From NCBI GenBank assembly GCA_030704615.1, contig CM060733.1, positions 47,244,001-47,308,000 of the forward strand: 64,000 bases of DNA, written 5' to 3'. Source of the stretch: Takakia lepidozioides. Taxonomy: Eukaryota; Streptophyta; Takakiopsida; Takakiales; Takakiaceae. How positions within the stretch are numbered: the stretch's first letter is position 1; every line of letters starts with the position of its first letter. Shown here one piece after another: positions 1-9,803 of the stretch. The notes beneath the pieces were generated by a model that made no database searches, was not told the origin of the DNA, and was given only the letters and a program-made list of their open reading frames with translations. Position numbers and translations under genes: made by a program.

Positions 1-154
1 GTCTTCTTGTTTGACCCATAACCAATGTTAGGCATTTGTGTGGTGCCCATGAACATATGAGGTTGAGCATGAACAGAGACGTCGTGCAAAGGGTGAGTTT
101 CCAATATCCTGCCACCCAAATTATATGTATTGCATTAGCTAATGTGAAAGGCAT

Positions 155-176
155 GGGGGGGGGGGGGGGGGGGGGG
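155..176. repeat. Poly-G tract
   Basis: An uninterrupted run of 22 G. It lies downstream of the last recognisable exon of the methylase-like gene copy and codes for nothing visible. Homopolymers this long are prone to length error in assemblies. Confidence 0.9.
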
Positions 177-212
177 CACATGCTATAACTGGGAAGCGAA
201 CACCAAATGAAC

Positions 213-640
213 TTACTCACATGTGAAATCGTCGTCGAGGTCCTTGTCGTCTCCCTCATTGATATCGACATGCACTACAGCCTCCTGCACTTTGGCGGCA
301 GGCATTGGCCCTTGCAACTCTTGGAGGCTCAGTAAAAATGGCTGCATCCCCTTCCATACCCAACAAATGCCGGCCCGCTGCCTTGCAAGCATGGTACGAA
401 GCTCCTGCAAGACACAGTTGTGTTACTAAGATGTTACAAATTGTGTATAAAGGGAAAAAAGACCACAGAAGGAGAGATGTCAAACGTGTTCCAAGAGTCA
501 GGTCGACGATGCACGCCCCCAGATGGGAACGTGTCTCAATAACAATTTGAATAAAAGTTGGACTCTTCTCCTTGGCCCCTCTCCATGGTGTTCCATTCAT
601 TTTTCTCAAACAGACATTCGAATCCACGTAATTGTTCAAA
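213..640 (-). pseudogene. N4/N6 DNA-methylase-like gene, copy B, catalytic exons (broken)
   Basis: Two exons are visible on the minus strand. The first (about 640 to 500) contains NYVDSNVCLRK, TPWRGAKEKSP and IVDLTLGT. After an intron ending in a TGCAG acceptor, the second (about 404 to 217) continues ASYHACKAAGRH and GMEGDAAIF. Joined, DLTLGTGASYHACK...GRH..GMEGD resembles motif I of Rossmann-fold DNA methylases of the N4/N6 class, whose usual form is DPFxGSGT followed by GRxxxGxExD. The reading frame breaks after GDAAIF, and the remaining homology with copy A (VHVDINEGDD) continues in another frame. At the intron start this copy reads ACACG|T where copy A reads ACAG|GT, so the donor looks damaged. 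No DPPY-type motif IV was found, so activity cannot be claimed. The methylase call is my inference from motif I. Confidence 0.5.
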
Positions 641-697
641 ACCGGAAGCTAATCTCAATGGAAGGACAGACAAAACATCGGGTACCAGACCCTCTGA

Positions 698-909
698 AAT
701 TGAGCGCATCAATGCACTCAGTTGTGAAGGGTTTTGATTTGCCCAATGGAAGTAAGCGGGCCCTCTGAAACTGTGTGCGTCAACGCACTCAATTTTGGAG
801 GGCCACAAGTGGAAAATAAAAAAATGTGTTTTTTTTTTGGTTTTTTTTTTCCCCACTTGGGTTCTCCCTCGTTCCTTGCCTAGAACTGAGTGCGTCAACA
901 CACCCAATT
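698..909. repeat. Cluster of three palindromic mini-elements
   Basis: Three copies of a 26-bp palindrome (12-bp arms, 2-bp CA centre) lie at 698-723, 769-794 and 884-909. The consensus arm is AATTGAGTGCGT. The first two copies are preceded by CCCTCTGA and the second is followed by TTTTGGAGGG, so the inverted symmetry extends to about 20 bp per arm. The copies differ by base changes, some of which are matched in the opposite arm (for example GCGCAT with ATGCAC). They sit between exons of copy B. Confidence 0.75.
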
Positions 910-1386
910 TCTTCACTCATAAAAGAGCTCCGTAAACGCATATTGAAGTTTGAAAGACGTCTCTCACTGCTCAGACTTCCCGGACCTTTCGGTTCGAGGT
1001 TTTTCACATTGTGCAACAAAATTTTGACGAAACCACTTGGCAGCACATGCGTACTCTTACATTTTTTACCCATAACCAATGTTAGGCATCAGTGCCGTGC
1101 CCTTCATCTAGCATTGAAGCCGATAGTGCACACCTACTGCAGCCATAAGGCTTGCACCTAAAACATTAGTTCATGCAAAAATGATAGAGTGATGCGAAAT
1201 GAAGACATAAATACAGACATAAGTCATATTTGCAAATGCATTCAAGCCTTGAAATTGAGGAACGAGCGTTCAACGACATTACTAGGATGTATGCAAGGAT
1301 TTTATTACATAAATGTGTGGGAACACAGTAGGTGCGGCACTTGCCACATGCCCAGAACCAAAACCGGACTACATTGACGCATGCTC

Positions 1387-1620
1387 TCAATCACTACAAA
1401 TATCCCCTGAAACTGTGGCACTATCATCCACGAAAACCCGAGCTCCTAGGTGCCTATTCTGCTTCCGAGCACACGGGGGAGATTTGTTCAACATCTGCTG
1501 TCGAGCAATGGCCTCAGCGTACTCTGGCAGTATGTACGAACGTGGAGGGCTGCACCAGAAGTCGGACTGGAAAACACAGACGTTGTGCAAAGGAACAGCT
1601 TCCAATATCCTGAAAACCAA
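1387..1620 (-). pseudogene. Methylase-like gene, copy B, upstream exon
   Basis: The translated stretch contains RSYILPEYAEAIARQQMLNK followed by ARVFVDDSA. It aligns with the exon of copy A that reads EREYILPTYAARLA and ARRFVLDSAEE (3030-3488). This places it as the N-terminal part of the downstream duplicate. Its acidic serine/glutamate-rich tail is missing and no start codon in a convincing context is seen. The middle exon present in copy A (2410-2603) has no recognisable partner here, so copy B is incomplete. Function unknown; it is read as part of the gene only by its paralogy and order. Confidence 0.45.
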
Positions 1621-1709
1621 CGTGAACGCAATGCATCAGCGAACATAGAAGAAAAGGGAATGGTGGGGGCTGGAACGAAGATTCATACAGAATTTCAACT
1701 TACTCACAT

Positions 1710-2210
1710 GCGAAATCGTTGTCCAGGTCTTTGGATCGTCCCCTTCGCTGATATCCACATGCACTGTACCTTCTTGTTCCTGGACGACAGGGGCTGGCCC
1801 TTGCAAGCCTCCAATGATGTCATTGAAAATATCCGCATCCCCTTCCATACCAAACAAATGCCTGCCCCCAGCTTTGCAAGCATGGTACGAAGCGCCTGCA
1901 AGTCGATGTACTGTTAGCAAGATATAACAAACTCTGCAACAAGAAGAGAACACCAGAGATTGATCGGGATCAAACCTGTCCCAAGAGTGAGGTCCACGAT
2001 GAGCGACCCCGGATGAGAGCATGTCTCTATAAGTGTCTGAATAAAAGCTGGGCTCTTCTCCTTCGCCCCTCTCCATGGTGTGGAATTGGATTTTCTCAAA
2101 CACACATTAGAATCCACGTAGTTGTAGTGAATGTCGTCCACCACAGGATCAAACCTGTTGTTGATAAAACAGCCTCCCCCATGAAGCCTGAATTCCTTCA
2201 CTGACGCTGG
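1710..2210 (-). CDS. N4/N6 DNA-methylase-like gene, copy A, catalytic exons
   Basis: Exon one (about 2195 to 1975) carries HGGGCFINNRFDPVVDD, NYVDSNVCLRK, TPWRGAKEKSPAFIQ and SHPGSLIVDLTLGTG, then a canonical donor ACAG|GTTTGA. Exon two (about 1897 to 1714) carries ASYHACKAGGRHLFGMEGD, ADIFNDIIGGLQ and an acidic tail VHVDISEGDD. The splice rebuilds a glycine-rich SAM-binding loop, LTLGTGASYHACK, followed by GRHLFGMEGDADIF, the pattern of motifs I and II in N4/N6-type methylases. The catalytic motif IV (D/N/S-PP-Y/F/W) was not found, so this could be a host gene, a mobile-element accessory enzyme, or an inactive relative. Copy B is 1.5 kb downstream in the same orientation. Confidence 0.5.
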
Positions 2211-2338
2211 AGTGGAAGCTGGGCGAATCGTGACGAGGCACACGGCTTAAAAAAGCGGGTCTGCTCAAAAAGACATCACGGATCAGATAAGATATGATTC
2301 AAAATCCAACTCAGATGAGGGCGATTTCACCCATCCAA

Positions 2339-2364
2339 AATTGAGTGCGTCAACGCACTCAATT
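2339..2364. repeat. Palindromic mini-element, perfect copy
   Basis: A perfect 26-bp palindrome made of the arm AATTGAGTGCGT, centre CA and the exact reverse complement. It is followed by CCGGAGGGGCC, matching the flank of the 769-794 copy. It lies just downstream of the middle exon of methylase-like copy A. It could fold into a hairpin in RNA or DNA. Confidence 0.8.
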
Positions 2365-2409
2365 CCGGAGGGGCCAAATTGCAAACAAATTGAAGCAGGA
2401 AAGAGAAGA

Positions 2410-2603
2410 AGGATTACCATTTGTCCCGGGCAGTCACCCTTTGTCAGGTACAGGCTGTTCACACCATTCCACGTTTTGATGATCTTCATCCCCGAGGCCT
2501 TCAGATAGCTTGAAATCTCCCGACGGCATTTCAGCTTTGCAATGTCATTCGTGAGGGCTGGTCGGACGAACGGCATGGAGATCAACCTGTAGAGTGGGAT
2601 CAT
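2410..2603 (-). CDS. Methylase-like gene, copy A, middle exon
   Basis: The exon reads LISMPFVRPALTNDIAKLKC, REISSYLKASGMKIIKTWNG and VNSLYLTKGDCPGQM, then meets a donor ATG|GTAATCC. It lies between the N-terminal acidic exon and the catalytic exons on the same strand. No domain name is recognised. The short amphipathic helices and the LYLTKGD stretch look like part of a folded domain. Exon joining is inferred from order and splice signals, not proved. Confidence 0.4.
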
Positions 2604-3029
2604 TAATTTATGACTTGGGTTGAGTTCACTTTCGAGAAGGACAACAGATCTTTTGCCCTATCCTGGTATGGCTTGCCATCGTCTTCCTCCTCAACAACAA
2701 CAAGTTTGTGGTCTTCATCTTCATCCTGCACCAGGGGAGCACCTCTCCTTTTCTTCGCCTGCATTCAAAAAGAAACATTCTCCATGTAAAAGCAGTGTCA
2801 CATATTGGGGGCTGCTATTTCATGAGCGGCATGAGCATGAGCGGAAAAAAAAAAAAAACATGAGCAGACCATTGTGAGTCCACAGAAATAGGGTTAGGAG
2901 GCACGGAAATAGGGTCATGTGAAGTTGGAATGTGGCACCAGTGGACTTGAAATGCAACATTTTATTGCAAATTTTGTGGCAAGCCACGTCTATACAAGTG
3001 TGTTCTAACTGTCATAGCCGGAATGGGCA

Positions 3030-3488
3030 CTACTCTCCTACACCCTCCGAGGAACTTGCCCCACCTTCTTCCTCATCCCCCTCATCCCCCTCATCCTCCG
3101 AGCTCTGTGATGCATCAGTTCCACTATGCCTCTCAAAAATCCCGTCCTCTCCTTGGGGGACTGTCCACCTCACCTCCTGGGAATCTTCTGCGTCTTCTCC
3201 CCCACTTTCCTCAGCAGAATCCAAGACAAATCTACGAGCCCGACGGGCTCTAATAGCTGCTGCCTCCTCCCTCATCTTCATTTTCTTGAGGCTTGCCTCG
3301 TCTAAAATCTGCTGTACACGACTACGTTCGGAACACCTCCTAATGGACACCGAAGCAAGCCGGGCAGCATAAGTAGGAAGGATGTACTCCCTTTCTGAAC
3401 TAGGCATGAAATCCCCCCTGGCAAAAAAAGGCACGTTCCTCCTGCCCATGAACTCCGGTGTAGACGTCCCTCCGGCAGTACTTGGCAT
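3030..3488 (-). CDS. Methylase-like gene, copy A, N-terminal acidic exon
   Basis: The exon opens with MPSTAGGTSTPEFMGRRNV and contains SSEREYILPTYAARLASVS, an arginine-rich helical stretch, and a long acidic serine/glutamate tail rich in EDEGDEGDEEE. This charge pattern is common in nuclear proteins. The YILPTYAARLA segment is shared with copy B (1387-1620), which is the evidence that the two are paralogues. The exon ends close to an AGA|GTAGTG donor. No catalytic residues are visible. Confidence 0.4.
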   Translation of the reverse strand: MPSTAGGTSTPEFMGRRNVPFFARGDFMPSSEREYILPTYAARLASVSIRRCSERSRVQQILDEASLKKMKMREEAAAIRARRARRFVLDSAEESGGEDAEDSQEVRWTVPQGEDGIFERHSGTDASQSSEDEGDEGDEEEGGASSSEGVGE

Positions 3489-3619
3489 CCTACAGTAAGA
3501 ACAAATCCACTTCAAGAATGTCAATACCAGCACAACCACAAAGGGTTTTCAATGAAATAAGATAGCGGAGGGAGGTGCCTCACGAAATCTGGAGGCAACT
3601 TACAATGCCACCACTCACT

Positions 3620-4206
3620 CGTAAACCGGGGGCTCCTCGGCCTCGATCCCAACTTCCTCCCCCTGCTCCTTCTCGAATTTTTCCTCATCCTCTGAGGATG
3701 CCTCTTCCTCTTTCGGCAGACGTTCAGCCGCTGCAAGTTCGGAGTTGTGGAGGGCAGTATCTGGCTCGAAGGCGAACACATGCCTGTGCAAAAACCAGCA
3801 TCGCAACGAGCAGCGCAACCACCATAGCAACAATCTTGTAGCAAAAATGAAAACATAACAAGTTTAGGAAGTATGGAGAGCCATGCAACAACAATGAAAA
3901 CAAATGCAACCATTGCCTGAGAATGACATGCACAAGCAGCCTTCTCCAGAGCTGCCGGATTTGCACACGCGTTGCAAACAATCTAAGGTTCACTCAACTA
4001 TCTAAAGTTCACTCATCCAGCGAAGCCAGGATGAAGATGCAAAAACAAAGCGAGGTAACAATGCGAAAGCAAAAAAGAAATCGAACAAACCGAAAGCAGA
4101 AGTGGCTTACCTGAGAGTACTCGGCTTCAGTTGGCGCGGGTTGGGGGGCTACTCGCCGGGTCGACACTCTTGCCCCTGGTCTGTACCGGCTTGTCGACAA
4201 TATCAC
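3620..4206 (-). CDS. Two short exons of an unidentified acidic protein
   Basis: Exon 3620-3783 follows a TTTTTGCACAG acceptor. It contains HVFAFEPDTALHNSELAAAE and an acidic stretch ending EEPPVYE, then a GTGAGT donor. Exon 4115-4206 reads ILSTSRYRPGARVSTRR and ends TEAEYSQ before a GTAAGC donor. They lie between the FCP1-like gene (5625 to 4448) and methylase-like copy A on the same strand, so they may belong to either gene or link the two. No domain is recognised. Confidence 0.3.
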
Positions 4207-4447
4207 CTTTGTTTGTCACAAGTTCCTGTGTCACAGACTAGAGAACAACCAAGAAAGCAATGAGCAAACATGAATAGTGAATAGAAAACAAAATCCAAGT
4301 ATGAATCAAACAAAAAAAAACCAACATGAAAACTGCAAAGAAAACCTAGCATTAATCAAGCAACCGAGGAGAAGCATCCAGGAAAGCAATGCAATGAATG
4401 AACCCACAAAACTTGTAGCCTCTGGAGCACTGTCAGAATGTTTGTAC

Positions 4448-5625
4448 CTTCACAGTAGCAGTGTTGTATGGTTGTTGTCCGAAAACAGGCTGAGACTCCA
4501 AAAACTTGGGAATACTGGCAGCTTTCGATGCCTTCCACAAGAAAGGCCACAACACCTCTGTTAGATACTCATCAGTTGGTGAATCTGGTTGCACTTTCCA
4601 TGGCTCTGGAAAAATCCCACTGAAGGGAGGATTGTTTGCCGCCTTTCTTGGTGTGTCGTCAACAAGAACAGTGTCCTCATAAGTCCATTCTGGCCAGTCT
4701 GCCTACATTCTAGACAAGTTCTTGAAATATAATGGCTTTGAACAGACCCCTTACGGCATGGGAGGACTGGATCCTCGTCACAGTGAAGGGCATCCCACTG
4801 GAAAACCAGCTTAGTGTGGGCTGCAAAAATATAGTCCACCATTGGGAAGAAGTTGCGAGCTTGGCAACAAGACCACACCGCCACCTCAAAGTGTTCAAAA
4901 CACTTTTGCAAAAAGTCATAACAGCGTGGTCTCAAAACTACCATCTTCTTGTCACACATCTTCCCCACAAAACCTTTGGGAAGGGATGCAGGCCCATTAG
5001 CAGAATGAAAAGATTCACATAACAGACCATTTAAGTCCAAAATTAGTAAATGCTTCCTCGCTGGTCCAGGAAGTAAACTGTCATTTGGCTTCAACATGTG
5101 AACAAGAGAAATTAAAGCAACATGTTTGTTTGTTTTGTCCCCGTCTGCATCTTCCTCCCCATTTGAACTCCCACATACCTGCATACCAGAATCCGGTGTG
5201 CCAGGCGGCTCTGTCACCATTGCCCCCTGGACTGCTACTGCCTTTGTACGTGGCAAGGGCTGAATTTCCACGTGTACCTCACAGCTCGCCTTCCCTGTAT
5301 CCTGCTGCTGCTCGGTCAAATTCAAAAGATCATCAGTGACAGGAAGACATAAGGGCTTAGAGTAAGCACCAGTTACCGTCTGAAATTGGGATTCCAAACA
5401 ATTTGATACTGTCACAGCAGACGCATCCATCGTAGATATCATTGGTCCTAGGCCTGGTAGATTAATCCCCAATCTGGCCACAATGGCTTTCTGGTACTCA
5501 ATCATGCTCTGCATCTGTAATTTTAAGTCTGCCATGTCACGTCCTTGTGATTCCACCAGTTTGTCCAAGCCATCCATCCTGCCAACTACTGTAGAATATA
5601 CGAGACTTCCCTCCTGCCAATCCAT
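4448..5625 (-). pseudogene. FCP1/NIF-type (HAD) phosphatase-like gene, broken
   Basis: The protein starts MDWQEGSLVYSTVVGRMDGL with a short predicted coiled coil (about residues 10-50), then a variable linker. From about residue 190 it reads RKHLLILDLNGLLCE. This is HAD motif I, but with DxN instead of the catalytic DxD, as in a known plant subgroup with a DLNG signature. It continues to VVLRPRCYDFLQKCFEHF and VAVWSC. The C-terminal half (KPLYFKNLSRM, then an in-frame TAG, then WPEWTYEDTVLVDDTPRKA and NNPPFSGIFPEPW) is in a different frame from the N-terminal half, so there is a one-base shift near 4745 plus a stop near 4705. The domain ends ATVK at a GTACAAAC donor. A second relative lies at 31.6-32.9 kb on the other strand. 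Confidence 0.65.
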
Positions 5626-5984
5626 GAAAACTTGCCCAAGTATGAATCAAACAAAAAAAACCTAGCATGAACAACGACTGGAAAGAAAACCCAGGCCAAA
5701 AGCCTTGAAAAAAACCCTAGCAACCTATGATGCAGCAACCACTCTAGCAAACGTGGAAAACACACTTATCCGCCTGTCACTCCCAGTTGACAACCGTGAC
5801 ACTGAACCCTCTTGAATTTCATATAATATAGGAGGGCACCCTGATAGGGTTTCCTGCAAATTAATTAATCCATGCCACAAACAAACCCATGCCACAAGTC
5901 AGTAAGCAATGTGAGGGCTGACTATATACACATAGCAATTCAATGAGGAACAAAATACAGAGTCATGATGATGTCACTTACCAA

Positions 5985-6490
5985 GTGTGCTTCCACCATT
6001 GCCTTCCCACCACGGCCAGTCTTGATAGGATTCTGAATTGCACCATTTGTCTTCTTCATGTTGCCCGACACTTTGTGGAACACCTTTGTCTGCCAGTAAC
6101 TTACAAGCTTGTTTCATACCTCGTCAGATGCAGTAATGGGTTTCCCCTTACCACCCAACCACGCAGTGTGTGCTTCATAACGCTGGCTCTTCATTATTTT
6201 GCCAATTGTTTGTTTTAGGTGGAAGTCGTTAACTTGTGTGGCGTATATGAAAATAGCTTAGCCAGGTGATCTCTGATTTCGTATACAAGTTCATCAGGTT
6301 GGTTGTTGATGACAAGGGAACAATCTAGCTTGCGATAAGCGTGCCATATATTCCGGGTCTGACCATACGGGGCTCCTTTGAGGTTCGTCACAATCACCGT
6401 GGGAGGAAGACCTGCAGCTATTCTCTCTTCCTTCACCTTGGCAGCTTCAATTTTGGCTGAGCTATTAGCCCTCCTTAAAGCATTGGTTCT
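5985..6490 (-). CDS. Exons resembling a plant Ptta/En-Spm-type transposase region
   Basis: The upstream part (6490 to 6215) reads NALRRANSSAKIEAAKVKEE and GLPPTVIVTNLKGAPYGQT, ending in a stop at 6215. The downstream part (about 6200 to 5985) reads KSQRYEAHTAWLGGKGKPIT, YWQTKVFHKVSGNMKKTNGA and NPIKTGRGGKAMVEAHL before a donor TTG|GTAAGT. The W-x(n)-F-x-K-x-S-x-N-x-K-K-x-N pattern followed by a TG-rich loop recalls the C-terminal region of plant Ptta/En-Spm transposases. This is a weak, memory-based match; it could also be an exon of the neighbouring phosphatase-like gene. Confidence 0.3.
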
Positions 6491-6949
6491 ATCATTCTAA
6501 CACTATTTTAATTAATTCTGGACTTTTGGCTTAAATCTGGACTAAACTTAATATATATTTGTATTAAAATTAATTGAAATATTAATAATATCATGGTGTA
6601 ATGTGTGATTGAACTTTGTGAAATTTCAGGTGATGTCATACTTGTTTCAAAATGTGTCATATAAGAGGTCCATTTGACATTGAAGTGCTCAATGTGAAGT
6701 AGCAGTATTGAACAATTCATTGAACGTCCACTTGGAAGTCGAATAAAGTAAAATTCCATTGCATGATCATGATAAACAAATGGGTCGCATCGAACATGGG
6801 CCAAACTCGTACTCTACCATACTCGATACAACTTGCTAGTAATTTTATTGATTCAAGAATCTTCATATGAAGCACAATGTTCACATACCACGCCATTGGA
6901 ATGAATCATGTTTTGGATCTGACAAGACAATAAAATATTAGAATAGGAT

Positions 6950-8640
6950 GAAACATTCGGAAGAGGTACTAGGGTAGTACAATAAGGTTTGGGGTGTAAC
7001 TAGAGAGAAGTGTAATAAGGTTTGGGTTTACAGTAAGGGTAAGGGTTTAGGGTTTGGATTTAGGATACAAAAAGACAAACAAATATGATGGACTCACACT
7101 CGGTAGAATTAAGAAATGGTTGAGGAATTTGATATCCCTGTAATCATTCTATCATACCTTATCCAACAAAAGAAAATATTAAAAGAGCATGAAACATTGA
7201 GAAGCGGTAACATGGTAGTACAATAAGGTTTGGAGTGTAACTAGGATAGTACACTAAAGTTATTGGTTTATGGTAAGATTAATGGTTTAGGGGTGATGGT
7301 AAAGGTAGGGTTTTCGGTTTGGGTTTAAGAACACTATTGGACAAACAAATATGGAAGACTCACAGTCGCTAGAACTTGGTGTGTGTTAGTAGGATATTAA
7401 AATAAAAATAAAATGGAGAAACAAATATTATGGAAGAGTCATTGGGCCGGAGAAGTATTTAGATTGAGGATTCGTCCTTGGAACCTGGTATTAAGATACA
7501 TATGGTTATGGTATGGATACTTCATTCCCATTTGCAGGGGAAGGGTAAGGGTTTAGACGTAACAATGGCGTAGGGTTCTGTTTAGGGTTCCCGACGAGGG
7601 TTTAGGGTTTGGGTTGAAGGCAGAAATGGTGAGCATACATGCCGAAAGACTCGCACTTGCTACAACTTAGTGTTGTTAATAAGGTAGTACTAAGCAAAAT
7701 AAAAATGAAGAACCTAATATTATGGAAGTGTAGTCATTGCATCGGACAAGTATTTAAATGAAAGACTTGTCCTTGGAACTTGGTATTAAGATACATAGAA
7801 AGCAAAGTTCGATAAAAAAAATGTAAGTGCATGTCAATCCAAACCAAAGGCAAAACCTTGCGCAAGGTGAAGGGCGAAGAGATTTGAATAACCATAAATA
7901 GTTACGGTTATGGTATGGATACTTCATTCCCAGTTGCAGGGGAAGGGTAAGGGTTTAGACGTAATAATGGCGTAGGGTTTTCCTTAGGGTTTTCGACGAG
8001 GGTTTAGGGCTTGGGTTGAAGGCACAAATGGTGAGCATACATGCCGGAAGACTCGCACTTGCTACAACTTAGTGTGTGTTAGTATGGTACAAAATGGAAA
8101 TTTGGTTACATTGAAGAGATTTGGATAATTAAAATGGTTATGGTTATGGTATGGATAGTTGATTCCCATTTGCAAAGGGAAGGGAAAGGGTTCTAGGGTA
8201 TTGGGTTAAGAGTAAATGTTTAGGGTTTTCTAGTAAGGGTTTAGGGTTTTTGTTTAAGTTACAAAATAGACAAACACTTATAGAAAACTCCAGACTTCGC
8301 TAGAATTTAGTGTTGTTAGTAGGGTACTAGTAAGCAAAAAAAAATGAAGAACCTAATATTATGGACAAGTATTTAAATGAAAGACTCGTCGTTGGAACCT
8401 GGACCTAGTATTAAGATGTAACATAGAAAGCAAACTGTAACATGCCTAAATGCATGTCAATCCAAAACAAAGGAAAAAGCTAGCGCAAATGTGAAGGGAG
8501 AAGATATTTCAATAACCATAACGGTTATGGCTATGGCTATGGTTATGGTATGAATAGTTCATGGGCCATTTGCAGAGAAGGGTAAGGGTTAGGGGTAATG
8601 CTAACAAAAAAAACAAGGTACTATAAAAAAGGTATGTCAA
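6950..8640. repeat. Degenerate tandem repeats with TTTAGGG-like motifs
   Basis: About four or five diverged units of roughly 400-450 bp share the blocks GGTATGGATACTTCATTCCC, GGGGAAGGGTAAGGGTTTAG, GAGGGTTTAGGGTTTGGGTT and AGACTCGCACTTGCTACAAC. GGGTTTAGGG, the plant telomere motif in direct orientation, occurs many times within the units but never as a long pure array. No open frame of interest is present. This reads as an interstitial telomere-like satellite. Confidence 0.7.
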
Positions 8641-8861
8641 TCCTAAATCCTAAATTGCCAAAAAAATAAAAATATACACTATGAGATTTGGAAAGAAAAT
8701 GGCGTTATATAACGACTTTTGGGAAGCGCCTGGATCTCATGGGAGAAAATGGATCTGAAGAAAACATCAGAGAGGATAAAAAGTCAGACCACCAAATAAA
8801 AACTATGAGAAATAAAAATTGCTTAAAATTTGAACAACGGAAAAGGACATGTGAAATTCCC

Positions 8862-9303
8862 TGTCGTGCGCATACATATCGCTACACAACTACATCGCTG
8901 TCCAAACCACACCACATATATATGCACAATAAAGTAGTCTGCCACAATGATAAGAAAGCTTGAAAGGACACACACTCTCAACACAAGAAATATGAAATCC
9001 CTCAACATCACTCGTTAAAACAGAAGTCGAGCCAGGGGCACCCCAAGCTGTGGGGACTCCACCCCACAACAACCTACACTCCCATCATGAGCACACTCAG
9101 TCCTAAACGATGCAGGAGCTCGATCGCGCAGGCTCAACTCGAGAGAGATGAGCCACGCGACTGCCGCTCTCGTGAAGATAAGGCCGTTCAGGTGTCAAAC
9201 TAAACTTGACACCTGATTTAACACTTGACCTTAATCCAAGTGTTAAATACAAATAACTAGCTTTATTCTAGTTGTTTTCACACTGTGCTTATTTAACTTG
9301 ACA
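8862..9303 (-). repeat. TE1 left (3') LTR
   Basis: A 442-bp LTR bounded TGTCGTGCGC...AACTTGACA on the plus strand. Segments 8948-9137 and 9138-9303 recur in the right LTR, the first of them inverted. The outer flank ends in TCCC, and TCCC also follows the right LTR at 20403. In the sense direction the LTR starts TGTCAAG and ends CGACA. Confidence 0.85.
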
Positions 9304-9305
9304 GC

Positions 9306-9402
9306 TGTCGTGCGCATACATATCGCTACACAACTACATCGCTGTCCAAACCATACCACATATATATGCACAATAAAGTAGTCTGCCACAATCGCCCCCC
9401 TA
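9306..9402 (-). repeat. 87-bp repeat of the LTR end plus polypurine tract (TE1)
   Basis: Bases 9306-9392 repeat 8862-8948 almost exactly and are separated from the LTR by only GC. In the sense direction the order is a purine run (TAGGGGGGCG, 9393-9402), then the 87-bp copy of the LTR's 3' end, then GC, then the 3' LTR. A polypurine tract normally abuts the LTR directly. TE2 has exactly the same arrangement and length. See findings. Confidence 0.8.
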
Positions 9403-9650
9403 GCTGGTGGGTAGGTCCCTCTACCTCCAGATAGGTACAAGATGTAATAGCCACAGCCGTACTAAGTCCTCTATCACTGCCCCTATTGCACTCAAACTCT
9501 ATAGACCAAGAGGCCGGGTACAAGAGTAGCCCCATCGTTAGTCGCCATCTTGCAATCTGTGAACTTGAGCCAGGACCTCGTGTGTTCAAGGTCTCCTAGT
9601 AGCTGGGCCTTGCGTTTCTTGTTAGCCTTCCATGGTTGTATCCACTCCCA

Positions 9651-9803
9651 CTATCCAATGCAATGTGGACATAACCAATCCCCATCCGGAACCATCTCAA
9701 GAGGTGGAGTCAAGCATCCCATATGCCAACCTCTAGAGCATCGATCACACACCAGCATGGTGGCTGCCCCTTTAGCAGACCCACACAACATGCACCTCAA
9801 ACC
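9651..9803 (-). CDS. TE1 PHD-finger module
   Basis: The Cys4-His-Cys3 pattern is complete: CMLC, then LVCDRC, GWHMGC and WLCPHC, with the usual PPL and the tryptophan two residues before the last CxxC pair. PHD fingers typically read the histone H3 tail, so this module may steer integration or the methyltransferase complex to certain chromatin. The histone-binding role is inference. In TE2 the ligand histidine is changed to Asp (GWDMGC). Confidence 0.85.
   Translation of the reverse strand, partial: GLRCMLCGSAKGAATMLVCDRCSRGWHMGCLTPPLEMVPDGDWLCPHCIG

Noticed and set aside
155-176. G-quadruplex regulatory element
   Set aside because: A single homopolymer run with no associated gene start. 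Its length may be a sequencing or assembly artefact.
6950-8640. True telomere
   Set aside because: The TTTAGGG-like motifs are scattered in longer units, never a pure array, and unrelated genes lie on both sides.
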